Shown here in pieces: positions 28,503 through 37,402 of a DNA stretch of 64,000 nt (position 1 is its first letter; each line of letters starts with the position of its first letter). A program made the position numbers and the translations under genes. Origin of the DNA: Vibrio crassostreae (GTDB taxonomy: Bacteria; Pseudomonadota; Gammaproteobacteria; Enterobacterales; Vibrionaceae); assembly GCF_024347415.1 (NCBI RefSeq), contig NZ_AP025477.1, positions 372,001 to 436,000 of the forward strand, written 5' to 3'. Under the pieces are notes generated by a model, which was given only the letters and a program-made list of their open reading frames with translations, had not been told where the DNA came from and ran no database searches.

Positions 28503-31085
28503 TTACGAAACTTCCGTAACTTCGATTTGGTCGGCTTTAGCAAGCTTTTCATCGCGTTGTGAATTCGAAGAATCACTCAAGCTCGGATTAGGAAAGCGTT
28601 GCTCTCGCTCTTTGATGAAGGAGAGGCTAGTGTCCATTTCTTCACTGTTGATGTAGTGCTGGAAGCGCTTTATCTTCTCAGGGCTTTCAATGGTGGTTTT
28701 CCATTCACACTGGTACTTCTCGATGTTGAGTGCGATGTCCGCTTCGAGTTCTTCAGCAACGTTGAGCTTGTCTTCAATCACGACTTGCTTGAGGTATTCA
28801 ATGCCGCCTTCAAGGTTCTCCATCCATACCGATGTACGTTGTAGGCGGTCTGCGGTACGTGTGTAGAACATCAAAACGCGGTCGATGTATTTAAGGAGTG
28901 TGGTTTCGTCCAAATCAGTGGCGAATAGGTCTGCATGGCGAGGGCGCATGCCGCCGTTACCACAGATGTAAAGGTTCCAACCTTTGTCTGTTGCGATAAC
29001 ACCAATGTCTTTCGATTGCGCTTCTGCACATTCACGAGTGCAGCCAGAAACCGCAAACTTGATCTTGTGTGGTGAACGCAGGCCTTTGTAGCGGTTCTCT
29101 AGTCGAATCGCTAAGCCAACACTGTCGTCGACACCGTATCGACACCAAGTGCTACCCACACACGATTTTACGGTACGAACCGATTTTCCGTAGGCGTGAC
29201 CCGTTTCGAAACCTGCATCAATCAGCTTTTTCCAGATGATAGGCAGTTCGTTAAGTTGTGCGCCAAACAAGTCGACACGCTGACCACCGGTGATCTTGGT
29301 GTAAAGGTCGAACTCTTTAGCGACTTCACCAAGTACGATCAATTTATCCGGTGTGATTTCACCTCCAGCAATACGCGGAACCACTGAGTAGGTACCGTCT
29401 TTTTGCATGTTGCCAAGGTAGATGTCGTTGGTGTCTTGCAGTTCGATGTGTTGATCTTCAAGGATGTAATCGTTCCAGTACGAAGCCAGAATCGAACCGA
29501 CAGCAGGTTTACACACGGTACAGCCTAATCCGTTTCCGTGAGAATCTAACAGCTCATCAAAGGTCTTGATTTTGTTGACGCGGATGATGTCAGTCAGCTC
29601 TTGGCGAGAGTAAGCAAAGTGCTCACAGATATCGTTAGAGACTTCAACACCCAAGTTACTCAGTTCGCTATCGAGAACTTGTTTCGCAAGAGCAGAACAG
29701 CCGCCACAACCTGTTGAAGCATTGGTGGTTTCTTTCAGTGCAGCCATCGTGGTGCAGCCAGCAGATACCGCGTCTTTAATGTCGCCTTTAGTCACATCAA
29801 AACATGAACAAATCACAGCGCTATCAGGCAGAGCTTCAACACCCATTGCAGAGCCTGAATCATCGGCCACATTAGGCAAAATCAACACTGATGGGTTTTC
29901 AGGAAGGGGCATATCGTTTTGCTTGATTTGCAGTAGCGAGCCATAGGCTTCTGCATCACCGACCAATACCGCACCGACAATCTTTGTGCCGTCAGCTGAG
30001 ATGATTAGGCGCTTATACACTTGTTCGATTTCATCGTTATAGGTATACGATTGAGCGCCTTCTGTCTTGCCGTGTACTTCACCAATACTGGCAACATCGA
30101 CGCCAAGCAGTTTGAGCTTAGTGCTCATGTCTGCGCCAGTGAATGCAGCGTCGTCAGTACCGCCAGAGACAATATGCGAAGCCGCGATTTTTGCCATCGA
30201 ATAACCGGGCGCCACTAAGCCGAAGATCTTGTTATCCCAAAGGGCACATTCACCAATGGCGTAGACGTTTTCGATATTGGTTTGGCAGTGGTTGTTGATG
30301 ACAATACCGCCGCGCTCGCCAATTTCGACATCAGAGCTTCTTGCTAACTCATCTTGAGGGCGAATACCCGCAGAGAATACGATCATATCGGTTTCTAAAT
30401 GGGTGCCATCGGCGAAGTTCATACGGTAGCGAGCATTTTCGCCATCGACTATTTCAGAGGTCGCTTTATCGGTATGAACTTGCACACCAAGGTCTTCAAT
30501 TTTTCTGCGTAATAGGGCACCGCCACCGTCATCTAATTGAACCGCCATCAGGCGAGGCGCAAATTCAACCACATGGGTTTCTAAGCCAAGGTTTTTGACT
30601 GCGTTTGCGGCCTCTAAGCCAAGCAGACCACCACCAATCACCACGCCAGACTTGCTACCTTTGCTTGATAGTTCAATTGCGTCTAAGTCTTCAATAGTAC
30701 GATAAACGTGACAGTGTTCTTGGTCGTTACCGGGAATAGGGGGAACAAAAGGGAAAGAGCCCGTCGCCAAGATTAGCTTGTCGTAACTTTCAACGTGGCC
30801 ACTTTCAGTGATGACTTGTTGATTGGCAGTGTCTAGCTTGGCAACCTTCTGGTTCAACAAGTAGTTCACGCCGTTACTTTGGTAATACTCTTCACTGGTC
30901 AATGACAGGTCATCAGCACTTTTACCATTAAAGTAAGCCGTCAGTTGAACACGGTCGTACGCTAACCTTGGCTCTTCACTAAAAGTAATCACATCAAATT
31001 CATCACTGTCTGATTGCAGGATGTTGTCGATAAATTTGTGTCCAACCATGCCGTTACCAACAACGACGATTTTCTTCTTGCTCAT
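28503..31085 (-). CDS. nirB: Nitrite reductase (NADH) large subunit NirB
   Basis: 860 residues. N-terminal FAD/NAD domains (VVVGNGMVGHKF; VVIGGGLLGLEAANAV), a BFD-like [2Fe-2S] region (CSCFDVTKGDIKDAV then TGCGGC), and the C-terminal sirohaem/[4Fe-4S] half with CVGSTWCRYG and SGCTRECAEAQ. Reduces nitrite to ammonium using NADH. It is the first gene of the operon nirB-nirD-transporter-kinase/phosphatase; a sigma-54-type promoter lies about 145 bases upstream. Confidence 0.97.
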   Translation of the reverse strand: MSKKKIVVVGNGMVGHKFIDNILQSDSDEFDVITFSEEPRLAYDRVQLTAYFNGKSADDLSLTSEEYYQSNGVNYLLNQKVAKLDTANQQVITESGHVESYDKLILATGSFPFVPPIPGNDQEHCHVYRTIEDLDAIELSSKGSKSGVVIGGGLLGLEAANAVKNLGLETHVVEFAPRLMAVQLDDGGGALLRRKIEDLGVQVHTDKATSEIVDGENARYRMNFADGTHLETDMIVFSAGIRPQDELARSSDVEIGERGGIVINNHCQTNIENVYAIGECALWDNKIFGLVAPGYSMAKIAASHIVSGGTDDAAFTGADMSTKLKLLGVDVASIGEVHGKTEGAQSYTYNDEIEQVYKRLIISADGTKIVGAVLVGDAEAYGSLLQIKQNDMPLPENPSVLILPNVADDSGSAMGVEALPDSAVICSCFDVTKGDIKDAVSAGCTTMAALKETTNASTGCGGCSALAKQVLDSELSNLGVEVSNDICEHFAYSRQELTDIIRVNKIKTFDELLDSHGNGLGCTVCKPAVGSILASYWNDYILEDQHIELQDTNDIYLGNMQKDGTYSVVPRIAGGEITPDKLIVLGEVAKEFDLYTKITGGQRVDLFGAQLNELPIIWKKLIDAGFETGHAYGKSVRTVKSCVGSTWCRYGVDDSVGLAIRLENRYKGLRSPHKIKFAVSGCTRECAEAQSKDIGVIATDKGWNLYICGNGGMRPRHADLFATDLDETTLLKYIDRVLMFYTRTADRLQRTSVWMENLEGGIEYLKQVVIEDKLNVAEELEADIALNIEKYQCEWKTTIESPEKIKRFQHYINSEEMDTSLSFIKEREQRFPNPSLSDSSNSQRDEKLAKADQIEVTEVS

Positions 31086-31573
31086 AATCCATTCCTTATT
31101 CTCGGCGTTATCATCACTAGCATCTAATTTCTAGTAGTTAGTAAATGAATGCCGGGTTGAGATTCCACTCAATTCATAATCATCAAGAAAAACAAAAAAT
31201 GTTTTTTCTAACTCTTGGTTTTTAGTTGAGCAAGGAGGGTGCCAGATTACGTTTTGTTCATTTAAATAAAAATTAATGCATGTTTTTCAATGCTTTAAAA
31301 AACGCGGGTGGCACGTAATTACCCCTAAAGTAGTATGTAATTTTTTTGTTAGATTTATATAAATGAGCATTTGTGGTGCAACTTTCTGCAAGATGGTGCA
31401 AAAATTAAGTTTCTATCTTGGTTAATTTCTGTTTTGTTCATTTCTGATAGGTTTGTTTTTATTAAGCTTTTGTTTTTATTGGTAAATATTTCTTGATTGT
31501 TGATTGCTATGAAGTGGCGTGTTATTTGCTTGGTTTGAATTATTACAATTATGGATAATTGAGCGAGAAACGG
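31086..31573. other. Divergent nirB/nasA regulatory region
   Basis: About 490 AT-rich bases. Besides the sigma-54 promoter for nirB, bases 31370-31405 contain two GGTGCA half-sites and a TGCA, loosely like NtrC enhancer halves; their identity is uncertain. A TGGCAC at 31309-31314 on the plus strand has a poor -12 partner (TACC), so it is only a weak promoter candidate for nasA. Confidence 0.45.
31229..31244 (-). promoter_or_regulatory. Sigma-54 promoter for the nirBD operon
   Basis: On the minus strand the sequence reads TGGCAC-CCTCC-TTGCT, a perfect -24/-12 element (GG and GC with ten bases between). It points at nirB. Nitrogen control by NtrC would be expected with this promoter class. Confidence 0.8.
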
Positions 31574-34156
31574 ATGACCGATTCAAACAGCGGCTGGATA
31601 AAATCAACCTGTGCTTATTGTGGTGTAGGGTGTGGAATAGAAGCGAGACCGACATCGCTAGGAAAACTAGAAGTACGAGGTGATAAAGATCATCCATCTA
31701 ATTACGGAAAGCTGTGTACTAAAGGGATTGCGCTTGGTGACACTGTCACGCCTTTAGGTCGTCTTACACAACCTGCTCATATTCAGAATGAGCAAAAACA
31801 ATCACTGGATTGGAACAGTGCCACGCAGTTAGTCGCAGATAAATTCAATCAAACCATCGAAGAATTTGGGGCCGATTCGGTTGCTTTCTATGTATCTGGT
31901 CAGCTGCTTACCGAAGACTATTACGTTGCCAATAAACTGATGAAAGGCTTCATCGGCAGTGGCAATATCGACAGTAACTCTCGCCTTTGCATGGCATCGA
32001 GTGTGGTTGGGCATAAACGCGCGTTCGGCACCGATACCGTTCCTGTCTGTTATGAAGATTTAGAACAAGCAGAAGTCGTCGTTATCACTGGCTCAAACCT
32101 CGCTTGGTGTCACCCGGTACTTTTCCAAAGATTAAGAGCCGCGAAACAAGCCAACCCTGCGTTGAAAGTTATCGTCATCGACCCGCGTTATACCGACACC
32201 TGTGAAATTGCAGACATTCACTTGGCATTGGAATCCGGCTCAGATGTGGCGCTGTTCAATGGTTTATTAGGCTACCTCGATGATAACGATAAGCTTGATT
32301 CCGACTACATAGAAAATCACACCCAAGGCTTTACCGAATCGATTCGATCTGCAACTCGCTACCGTTATACCGAATCAGGCTATACCGAATCGGGCTGGGG
32401 CGACAAAAGCGTTCCTGAGCTCACAGGGTTAACAGAGCAGCAGCTAAAACAGTTCTACAGTTTGTTTGCATCGAACGAGAAGGTGCTGACCATTTACTCC
32501 CAAGGCGTGAACCAATCGACACAAGGGTGTGACAAGGTGAATGCCATTATTAACTGCCATTTAGCCACCGGAAAAATCGGTAAGCCGGGTATGGGGCCAT
32601 TCTCTGTAACGGGTCAGCCGAACGCAATGGGCGGGCGAGAAGTGGGCGGTTTAGCCAATACTTTAGCAGCGCACTTTGAATTTGGTGATCCGCAATCACA
32701 CCAAACGGTGAGCGAGTTCTGGCAAACCGACAGCTTAGCCACACATGCGGGTTTAAAAGCGATTGACCTGTTTGATGCCATGAATGAAGGAAAAATCAAA
32801 GCGGTGTGGATCATGGCAACTAACCCAGTCGTGAGCCTGCCTGATAGCGAAAAGATCAAAGCCGCATTAGAGAAGTGCCCATTTGTGGTGGTGTCGGATT
32901 GTATTGCCGATACTGAAACCACTCGCTTGGCTGATGTGGTGTTACCTGCGCAAGGGTGGAGCGAGAAGTCGGGCACCGTGACTAACTCTGAGCGTCGAAT
33001 CTCACGCCAACGCCGTATATTACCAAGCCCAGGGGAAGCCAAACCTGATTGGTGGATATTAAAAGAAGTCGCGCAAAAAATGGGATTCAAAGAGCAGTTT
33101 GATTACCGTCACGAAGGCGAGATCTTCAAAGAGTATTGTGAGATGACAGCGCTCGGCAATGAAACAGGTAAAGCGCGTGACTTGTGCTTAATTGGACTCA
33201 CGCAACTGGATGAGAAAGGTTATGGCGAACTCACTCCACAGCAATGGCCAGTACTTGAATATCAACCAGAGATCATTGAACAGCGCATGTTCACCGACGG
33301 CGAGTTCTTTACTGAATCAGGCAAAGCGCAGTTTATCGCGGTTGAGCACGACAAACCGATTGCCGATACCAGTGTCGAATTTCCGCTAATCATGAACACA
33401 GGCCGAATCCGAGACCAATGGCACACCATGAGCCGCACGGGCTTAGCCGCAGGTTTAGGTGAACACACACCAGAACCTTTTGTCGCCATGCATCCAGATA
33501 CGGTTGCTGAGCTTGGTTTAGATGAATTTGGGCTAGATGCCTTCAACCACGCCACTATTAATCCTGTGGTTAAAGTGCGCAGTGCACAAGGGGAGTGCCA
33601 AGCCCGCTTAGTGGTAACAAAAGAGATGCGTCGTGAACAAGTCTTCATGCCTATCCACTGGAATGCGCCAACCGCCAAAGACAGCAAACCATGTGACCTG
33701 ATTTTGCCTCATACCGATGCGGCATCAGGCCAGCCAGAATTCAAACACACACCTGTTGTCGTAGAGCCGTGTGGCTATCGTAGTGAAGCCGCCTTGGTCA
33801 GCGACAAGGTGATGGATTGCAGCAGCTTTGATTACTGGGTTCGCCAAAGAGTGGAGGGCGGTTTTCTGTATCGTATCTCATCATCTAAGAACCCAATGGA
33901 GTTGGTGATTCAGCTCGCCAACACACTCGATGCCTTACCAGAGCCCAACGCAGAGGCTATTAAATCACTCCATTACCACGGCAATAAATCATTCAAGAAC
34001 TACGGCTCTGCCAAGTTAGATCAATTTGGTGTAAAGCAAGCATTCGTAGTGAACAGTAAGCTCGACCATCAAAGCATCGACTGGCTGGTGGAGTGCCTAA
34101 CCCGAGAAGCCGATGAAGAGTTTGAAGCCGAGTTTTTGAGCACCATGGCGAAGTAA
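31574..34156 (+). CDS. nasA: Assimilatory nitrate reductase, molybdopterin catalytic subunit
   Basis: About 860 residues. The N-terminal [4Fe-4S] cluster motif STCAYCGVGCGIEA with a later KLCTKG Cys, the molybdopterin region DSNSRLCMASSVVGHKRAFG (with the Cys that would ligate Mo) and the C-terminal RDQWHTMSRTGLAAGL of the molydopterin-dinucleotide binding domain identify NasA-type nitrate reductase. It reduces nitrate to nitrite, which NirBD takes to ammonium. There is no C-terminal BFD-type 2Fe-2S domain. ATG 31574 (MTDSNSGW) is preferred to a TTG at 31559 that lacks a ribosome site. It is divergent from nirB and has its own terminator. Confidence 0.93.
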   Translation: MTDSNSGWIKSTCAYCGVGCGIEARPTSLGKLEVRGDKDHPSNYGKLCTKGIALGDTVTPLGRLTQPAHIQNEQKQSLDWNSATQLVADKFNQTIEEFGADSVAFYVSGQLLTEDYYVANKLMKGFIGSGNIDSNSRLCMASSVVGHKRAFGTDTVPVCYEDLEQAEVVVITGSNLAWCHPVLFQRLRAAKQANPALKVIVIDPRYTDTCEIADIHLALESGSDVALFNGLLGYLDDNDKLDSDYIENHTQGFTESIRSATRYRYTESGYTESGWGDKSVPELTGLTEQQLKQFYSLFASNEKVLTIYSQGVNQSTQGCDKVNAIINCHLATGKIGKPGMGPFSVTGQPNAMGGREVGGLANTLAAHFEFGDPQSHQTVSEFWQTDSLATHAGLKAIDLFDAMNEGKIKAVWIMATNPVVSLPDSEKIKAALEKCPFVVVSDCIADTETTRLADVVLPAQGWSEKSGTVTNSERRISRQRRILPSPGEAKPDWWILKEVAQKMGFKEQFDYRHEGEIFKEYCEMTALGNETGKARDLCLIGLTQLDEKGYGELTPQQWPVLEYQPEIIEQRMFTDGEFFTESGKAQFIAVEHDKPIADTSVEFPLIMNTGRIRDQWHTMSRTGLAAGLGEHTPEPFVAMHPDTVAELGLDEFGLDAFNHATINPVVKVRSAQGECQARLVVTKEMRREQVFMPIHWNAPTAKDSKPCDLILPHTDAASGQPEFKHTPVVVEPCGYRSEAALVSDKVMDCSSFDYWVRQRVEGGFLYRISSSKNPMELVIQLANTLDALPEPNAEAIKSLHYHGNKSFKNYGSAKLDQFGVKQAFVVNSKLDHQSIDWLVECLTREADEEFEAEFLSTMAK

Positions 34157-34186
34157 TTACTACCTCTCACTCATCATACCTATAAC

Positions 34187-34219
34187 AAAAACGCCGACAA
34201 TCATGTCGGCGTTTTTGTT
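34187..34219 (+). terminator. Terminator of nasA
   Basis: AAAAACGCCGACA / TGTCGGCGTTTTT perfect arms around ATCA, then further T, about 30 bases after the nasA stop. Confidence 0.92.
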
Positions 34220-34577
34220 TGAGAACACGATTCCCAAGATAAAACCTTCTTGCCTGAACTGCGGTTTACTCACACATTAAGGAGTTTTCTGCATTTTTCC
34301 GAAACTATATGGAAAATTTCTGCTTTTCATCATGTTTGATACAAAGATAAGTAGGTAAGATGATGTTATTAAATGAGTTATTAGACTAAGTGTAGTGTGT
34401 CTTGGAAACTAGACAGAATTGTTTCAGGGACAAAATGCAGAATTATTCTGTCTAATATAGCTGTTATAACGCACTCTCAGTTCAAGTTACTAGTTAGTGC
34501 GTAAAATAACGAACACACACGAGAAGTTGGATCGTTACTGTTATATATAATCTTTAGTTTGTAAACGGACTGGAAAG
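34220..34577. other. Intergenic stretch at the left edge of the cassette array
   Basis: About 360 bases without a gene. The left part is plain AT-rich sequence. At 34463-34510 there is an inverted repeat with a GTTATAAC core (see separate entry) that probably marks the first cassette boundary. I see no integrase gene or recognisable attI site. Confidence 0.5.
34463..34510. repeat. Inverted repeat with integron-like core, probable left boundary of the array
   Basis: GTTAT-A-ACGCACT on the left and AGTGCGT-AAA-ATAAC on the right form a 12-pair imperfect palindrome with a 20-base loop. GTTATAAC matches the crossover core of the attC sites that follow. It could be a secondary integration site, a degenerate attC, or chance. 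Confidence 0.4.
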
Positions 34578-34973
34578 GTGAAGCCATTGAAAGGAAAGGA
34601 AACACTATTTATAATTTTATTTAATTCGATTATCGCAGTAGTAATTGCGGTAGTAAGTTGCTATTCAGAAAAAGGTCTCTCAGACAATACTCTAGAAATA
34701 ATTGTCACAACAATCGCGGCAGTAATAGTTGCATTTATACTTTCGGTGATCGCCGAAGAAGAATATGGCGCAATGTTTGGTCCTGCAGTAATGTCATTTT
34801 GTCAACTGTTAATTACTTCTGGTATTTTTATGATCCCGGAGATTAAAGTAGGGGGTAGCCTTATTAAGGCAGCAATGTCTCCTCCATTTGGTTTAGAATA
34901 CTTAGTTCCTTTTGCTACACTCATTGCTCTCATAGAGCTGGGTGGTAGTGTTTGGATCAAAAAAAATTGTTAA
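34578..34973 (+). CDS. Cassette 1: small membrane protein of unknown function
   Basis: 131 residues from a GTG, with four hydrophobic helices (about residues 9-28, 40-60, 66-86, 105-125), mostly ordinary polytopic membrane sequence and few charges. A GGAAAGG ribosome site lies too close to the GTG at 34578; TTG at 34587 has better spacing and is an alternative start. The gene is AT-richer than the flanking chromosome and is followed 30 bases later by an attC site, as expected for a cassette. No family recognised. Confidence 0.6.
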   Translation: MKPLKGKETLFIILFNSIIAVVIAVVSCYSEKGLSDNTLEIIVTTIAAVIVAFILSVIAEEEYGAMFGPAVMSFCQLLITSGIFMIPEIKVGGSLIKAAMSPPFGLEYLVPFATLIALIELGGSVWIKKNC

Positions 34974-35003
34974 TGCAGTTCTCTACTCAACAATATATTT
35001 AGC

Positions 35004-35130
35004 GTTATAACAAAGCATTTAAGAGTGATTCCCAACGCTTGGCATTTTCAGTTCAAGGTTGGGTTTCGTGTTTACGGTGTAAAGGTTTAGGTTAGGTGGC
35101 AGTGTTGCTCACACCTTAATGCGGCGTTAT
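35004..35130 (+). repeat. attC site 1 (VCR-like)
   Basis: About 127 bases from GTTATAACAAAGCATTTAAG to GCGGCGTTAT. The ends are complementary (AACAAAGCATTAAG-type / CTTAATGCGGCGTT) and the inner CCAACGCTTGG box is present, the usual bottom-strand fold of Vibrio attC. Confidence 0.92.
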
Positions 35131-35148
35131 GTGCTACGAGGGTTAGTT

Positions 35149-35445
35149 ATGATAAGCAGTGAATATGTAGTGAAGAAATCGAATGATGAAGTATTACATT
35201 TGATTATTGAATTAGGTTTGCCTGAGCCAGATCCAACTATGGAAGCGGGTGATTATCGTTGTAAATTTAGTGTACTGGCATTGGGCATTGATGAGTATAT
35301 TTATGGGGTAGATGCAATGCAGTCATATTGTATGGCTCTAAAGCGCTTTAATTTTTTCGTAAATGATCTTATCTCGGAAGGGTATAATTTTTACTATCCG
35401 GGTTTTCTCGATATGGAAGTGGACATTCTGTCAACGTACTTTTAG
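35149..35445 (+). CDS. Cassette 2: small acidic cytoplasmic protein of unknown function
   Basis: 98 residues from the ATG at 35149, with GAGG nine bases upstream; a longer frame would begin inside attC 1. The sequence (LGLPEPDPTMEAGDYRCKFSVLALG) has the general look of the small DUF6968-type proteins often carried in cassettes, but I cannot confirm this. No membrane segment or signal peptide. It ends eight bases before attC 2. Confidence 0.65.
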   Translation: MISSEYVVKKSNDEVLHLIIELGLPEPDPTMEAGDYRCKFSVLALGIDEYIYGVDAMQSYCMALKRFNFFVNDLISEGYNFYYPGFLDMEVDILSTYF

Positions 35446-35452
35446 GTACGCA

Positions 35453-35575
35453 CATAACAAACTGTTCAAGAGGGATTCGCAACGCGTGGCATTTTCACTA
35501 TGCGTTGGTTTCAGTGTTTAAGGCGGTATGCGGCGACTTCGGTATTGCGTTGCTCACCCCTTAACAGGGCGTTAT
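35453..35575 (+). repeat. attC site 2 (VCR-like)
   Basis: About 123 bases from ATAACAAACTGTTCAAGAGG to TTAACAGGGCGTTAT, with central CAACGCGTGGC / GTTGCTCACC boxes. Confidence 0.92.
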
Positions 35576-35589
35576 AGCGCAGGAGAAAA

Positions 35590-36219
35590 ATTATCAATTC
35601 ACGAGTACTCTTCCATTATGTTACATGGTTTTTTCTGTCTGCCTTTGCGTTGATGGGAATTATTGTTCTGGCGTCGATTTATGTCACTGATAGACAGTCA
35701 TTTGATTCGCTTTTAGCAAACCTTGGCGATTTTGGTGGTTTTCTTGGTGGTGTTGGTACCATTATCGCGGCAGCGGCGGCTGCGGTTGGTGTTGATAGTT
35801 GGCTTAAACAGCTTCGAGTTGGTAAGTCATTAGTAGTGATTTGGGATGTTCAAGTCGCCTTACGAAAAATTCACGCCGCAGAAATTTCATGGTATGTACA
35901 CGCCTATCAGCGTTCGGAAGACTTTAATGTCGAAGAATTAGAAGAAGACGTAATAAAGGCTTTCGAGGTGCTCGATAATTGTGCTCATGAGCTGGACGCA
36001 ATTGTCGTAAAAAATCAGTTTGAATGGTTAAATAAAGTTATGGATATTCGGCTAGCTTGGAGTGCAATAAAATCCTACTTAGAAACACATCCACGACCAG
36101 ACAGTGTCGCTGACGTTTTAGTCGAAAATGAATTATTGGTTCCTAAAAATAGTCACTTTTCTGCAGTGTACAAAGAGTACTTGGAGCAATTAGAGAAGTT
36201 AGAGCAAACTCTGAAGTAG
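35590..36219 (+). CDS. Cassette 3: membrane-anchored protein of unknown function, probable ATT/ATC start
   Basis: About 209 residues if translation starts at ATT 35590 or ATC 35593. AGGAG at 35581-35585 is the only good ribosome site, and the reading frame is open and protein-like from there (NSRVLFHYVTWFFLSAFALM), giving a complete first membrane helix. The first standard codons (TTG/ATG 35650) would cut that helix. A second hydrophobic segment is GDFGGFLGGVGTIIAAAAAAVGV, then a soluble acidic helical domain. The layout (two helices, GG-rich second helix, soluble tail) resembles the abortive-infection-like protein two cassettes on, but no family is recognised. Confidence 0.65.
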   Translation: MINSRVLFHYVTWFFLSAFALMGIIVLASIYVTDRQSFDSLLANLGDFGGFLGGVGTIIAAAAAAVGVDSWLKQLRVGKSLVVIWDVQVALRKIHAAEISWYVHAYQRSEDFNVEELEEDVIKAFEVLDNCAHELDAIVVKNQFEWLNKVMDIRLAWSAIKSYLETHPRPDSVADVLVENELLVPKNSHFSAVYKEYLEQLEKLEQTLK

Positions 36220-36220
36220 C

Positions 36221-36231
36221 GCTATAACAAA
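36221..36231 (+). repeat. attC site 3, left fragment (interrupted by IS110 element)
   Basis: GCTATAACAAA is the first core box of an attC. Joining it to the sequence from 37417 rebuilds GCTATAACAAAGCGTTTAAG, the standard beginning of these sites. Confidence 0.85.
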
Positions 36232-36240
36232 CGACTATGG

Positions 36241-36246
36241 CGTCAA
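36241..36246 (-). promoter_or_regulatory. -35 half of a promoter formed when the IS110 ends join
   Basis: TTGACG on the minus strand in the right end. In a circle closed across TTTGT (minus-strand sense of ACAAA) it lies exactly 17 bases from GATAAT at 37403-37408 (minus strand) in the left end, giving a sigma-70-like promoter reading into the bridge RNA and transposase. In the integrated form the halves are separated by the whole element. Confidence 0.7.
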
Positions 36247-36249
36247 TGA

Positions 36250-37206
36250 TTAACTTTTGGCTGTGTTTTCATCCCACATGGCGCCATCTCTTAGCATAGA
36301 GTTAAGGGTCACAACCATCTTTCGAACACATGCGATTATTGCGACTTTCTTAGGCTTTCCAGCATCTAAAAGTCGAGCATAAGTCGCTTTGAATATGGGG
36401 TTACATTGCATGGCTGACATCATCGCCATGTATAAAACGGTTTGTACTTGCGCTCGACCGCCTTGGATCACGCGCTTACCTTTGTAGCGTCCACTTTCGC
36501 GTGTGATTGGAGCGACGCCAATCAGTGATGCTGCTTGTTTGTTGGTGATGTAGCCAAGCTCAGGTACGTTGCTAATAATTGATGCAGCGGCAATGTTTCC
36601 TATTCCTGGGACGCTCTGCAATATTGTGTTTTTAGTCTGGTATTCAGGGCTATCTTCAATGAGCTTAACGAGCTTTTCTTCTAACTTGGTGATTTGATTT
36701 TTTATCGTGGTTAGCATTGGTTTGATAGTCGCATGAAGCGAAGCTGGAAGTATTTGGATTCGGTTCTTTTCCATGGTTTGCATGGATAACAACTGGTTTC
36801 GACGAATAACTAAGTCGCTCATTAAACGTATGTTTTTAGGTTTGATGATAGTAAGAACAGGTTTGATTGCTTCTCCGTAATGAGCGATCAACTCTGCATC
36901 TAAACGATCATTTTTGGCTCTGCGGCCAATAGCACCAGCGAATCGTTTTATGTGGACAGGGTTTGCTCTAACAATAGGTAATTGAGCTTCTGCACATGCT
37001 AGAACAAAAGGCATTTCTAATCGGCCTGTTGCTTCAATAACTATACGTTCAGGATTATGATTTTTAATCGTTTTGAGTGCTTTCTTGATGCCTTTATCAT
37101 TGTTCTCTACTGAGAAAAATAGGTCTAGTGGCCTGATGTGGATGTCTAATTGTGTTTTGCCGGTATCAACTCCAACGTTGATGCTTTGATTGATTTTGGT
37201 ATTCAT
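36250..37206 (-). CDS. IS110-family transposase (DEDD recombinase)
   Basis: 318 residues. The N-terminal RuvC-like domain carries D14 (VGVDTGK), E58 (VIEATG), D100 and D103 (KNDRLDAE), the DEDD set of IS110. The C-terminal Tnp_20 domain starts near 195 with LQSVPGIGNIAAASI and has the nucleophile candidate Ser238 in ITRESGRYKGKR followed by GGRAQVQTVLYMAMM. The family makes a circular intermediate and inserts without conventional target duplication, guided by a bridge RNA. The frame is intact, so the element may be active. Confidence 0.95.
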   Translation of the reverse strand: MNTKINQSINVGVDTGKTQLDIHIRPLDLFFSVENNDKGIKKALKTIKNHNPERIVIEATGRLEMPFVLACAEAQLPIVRANPVHIKRFAGAIGRRAKNDRLDAELIAHYGEAIKPVLTIIKPKNIRLMSDLVIRRNQLLSMQTMEKNRIQILPASLHATIKPMLTTIKNQITKLEEKLVKLIEDSPEYQTKNTILQSVPGIGNIAAASIISNVPELGYITNKQAASLIGVAPITRESGRYKGKRVIQGGRAQVQTVLYMAMMSAMQCNPIFKATYARLLDAGKPKKVAIIACVRKMVVTLNSMLRDGAMWDENTAKS

Positions 37207-37375
37207 AATAAGCTAACTCATGCTTGCGTAATGCGGGTTCGAAACCCAGTCGACTATTCGAGGTTTATGCTTGAAGTCCTATGTAGCGTTCATGTTTGTT
37301 ATCGGTCTCTCGATAGAGGAGCCAGCGTTTAAACGAACTGCTACATAGAAAGCTTTAGTTGCAGCTAAAGCCTGG
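37205..37375 (-). ncRNA. Predicted IS110 bridge RNA
   Basis: Read on the minus strand: a hairpin GCTTTAG/CTAAAGC (37352-37371), then a 9-bp stem CTATGTAGC/GCTACATAG (37340-37348 with 37279-37287) enclosing a target loop. In that loop, TTAAACGCT (37324-37332) equals the target half at 37416-37424 and ATAACAAA complement (37295-37302) matches the half at 36224-36231. Next comes a donor loop: ATAGTCG (37251-37257) equals the right-end tip (36232-36238), a hairpin GGGTT-TCG-AACCC (37235-37247), and GCTTATTAT (37205-37213) complementary in sense to the left-end tip (37399-37407). The order is the one known for IS110 bridge RNAs. Ends of the transcript are estimates. Confidence 0.78.
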
Positions 37376-37402
37376 GTCTCACATTACCCGATTGGAGTGC
37401 TT

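Noticed and set aside
31309..31324. Sigma-54 promoter for nasA
   Set aside because: TGGCAC is present but the -12 element reads TACC, lacking the invariant GC.
37230..37255. GGGTTCGAAACCC resembling a tRNA T-arm
   Set aside because: No cloverleaf surrounds it; it is a hairpin in the donor part of the predicted bridge RNA.
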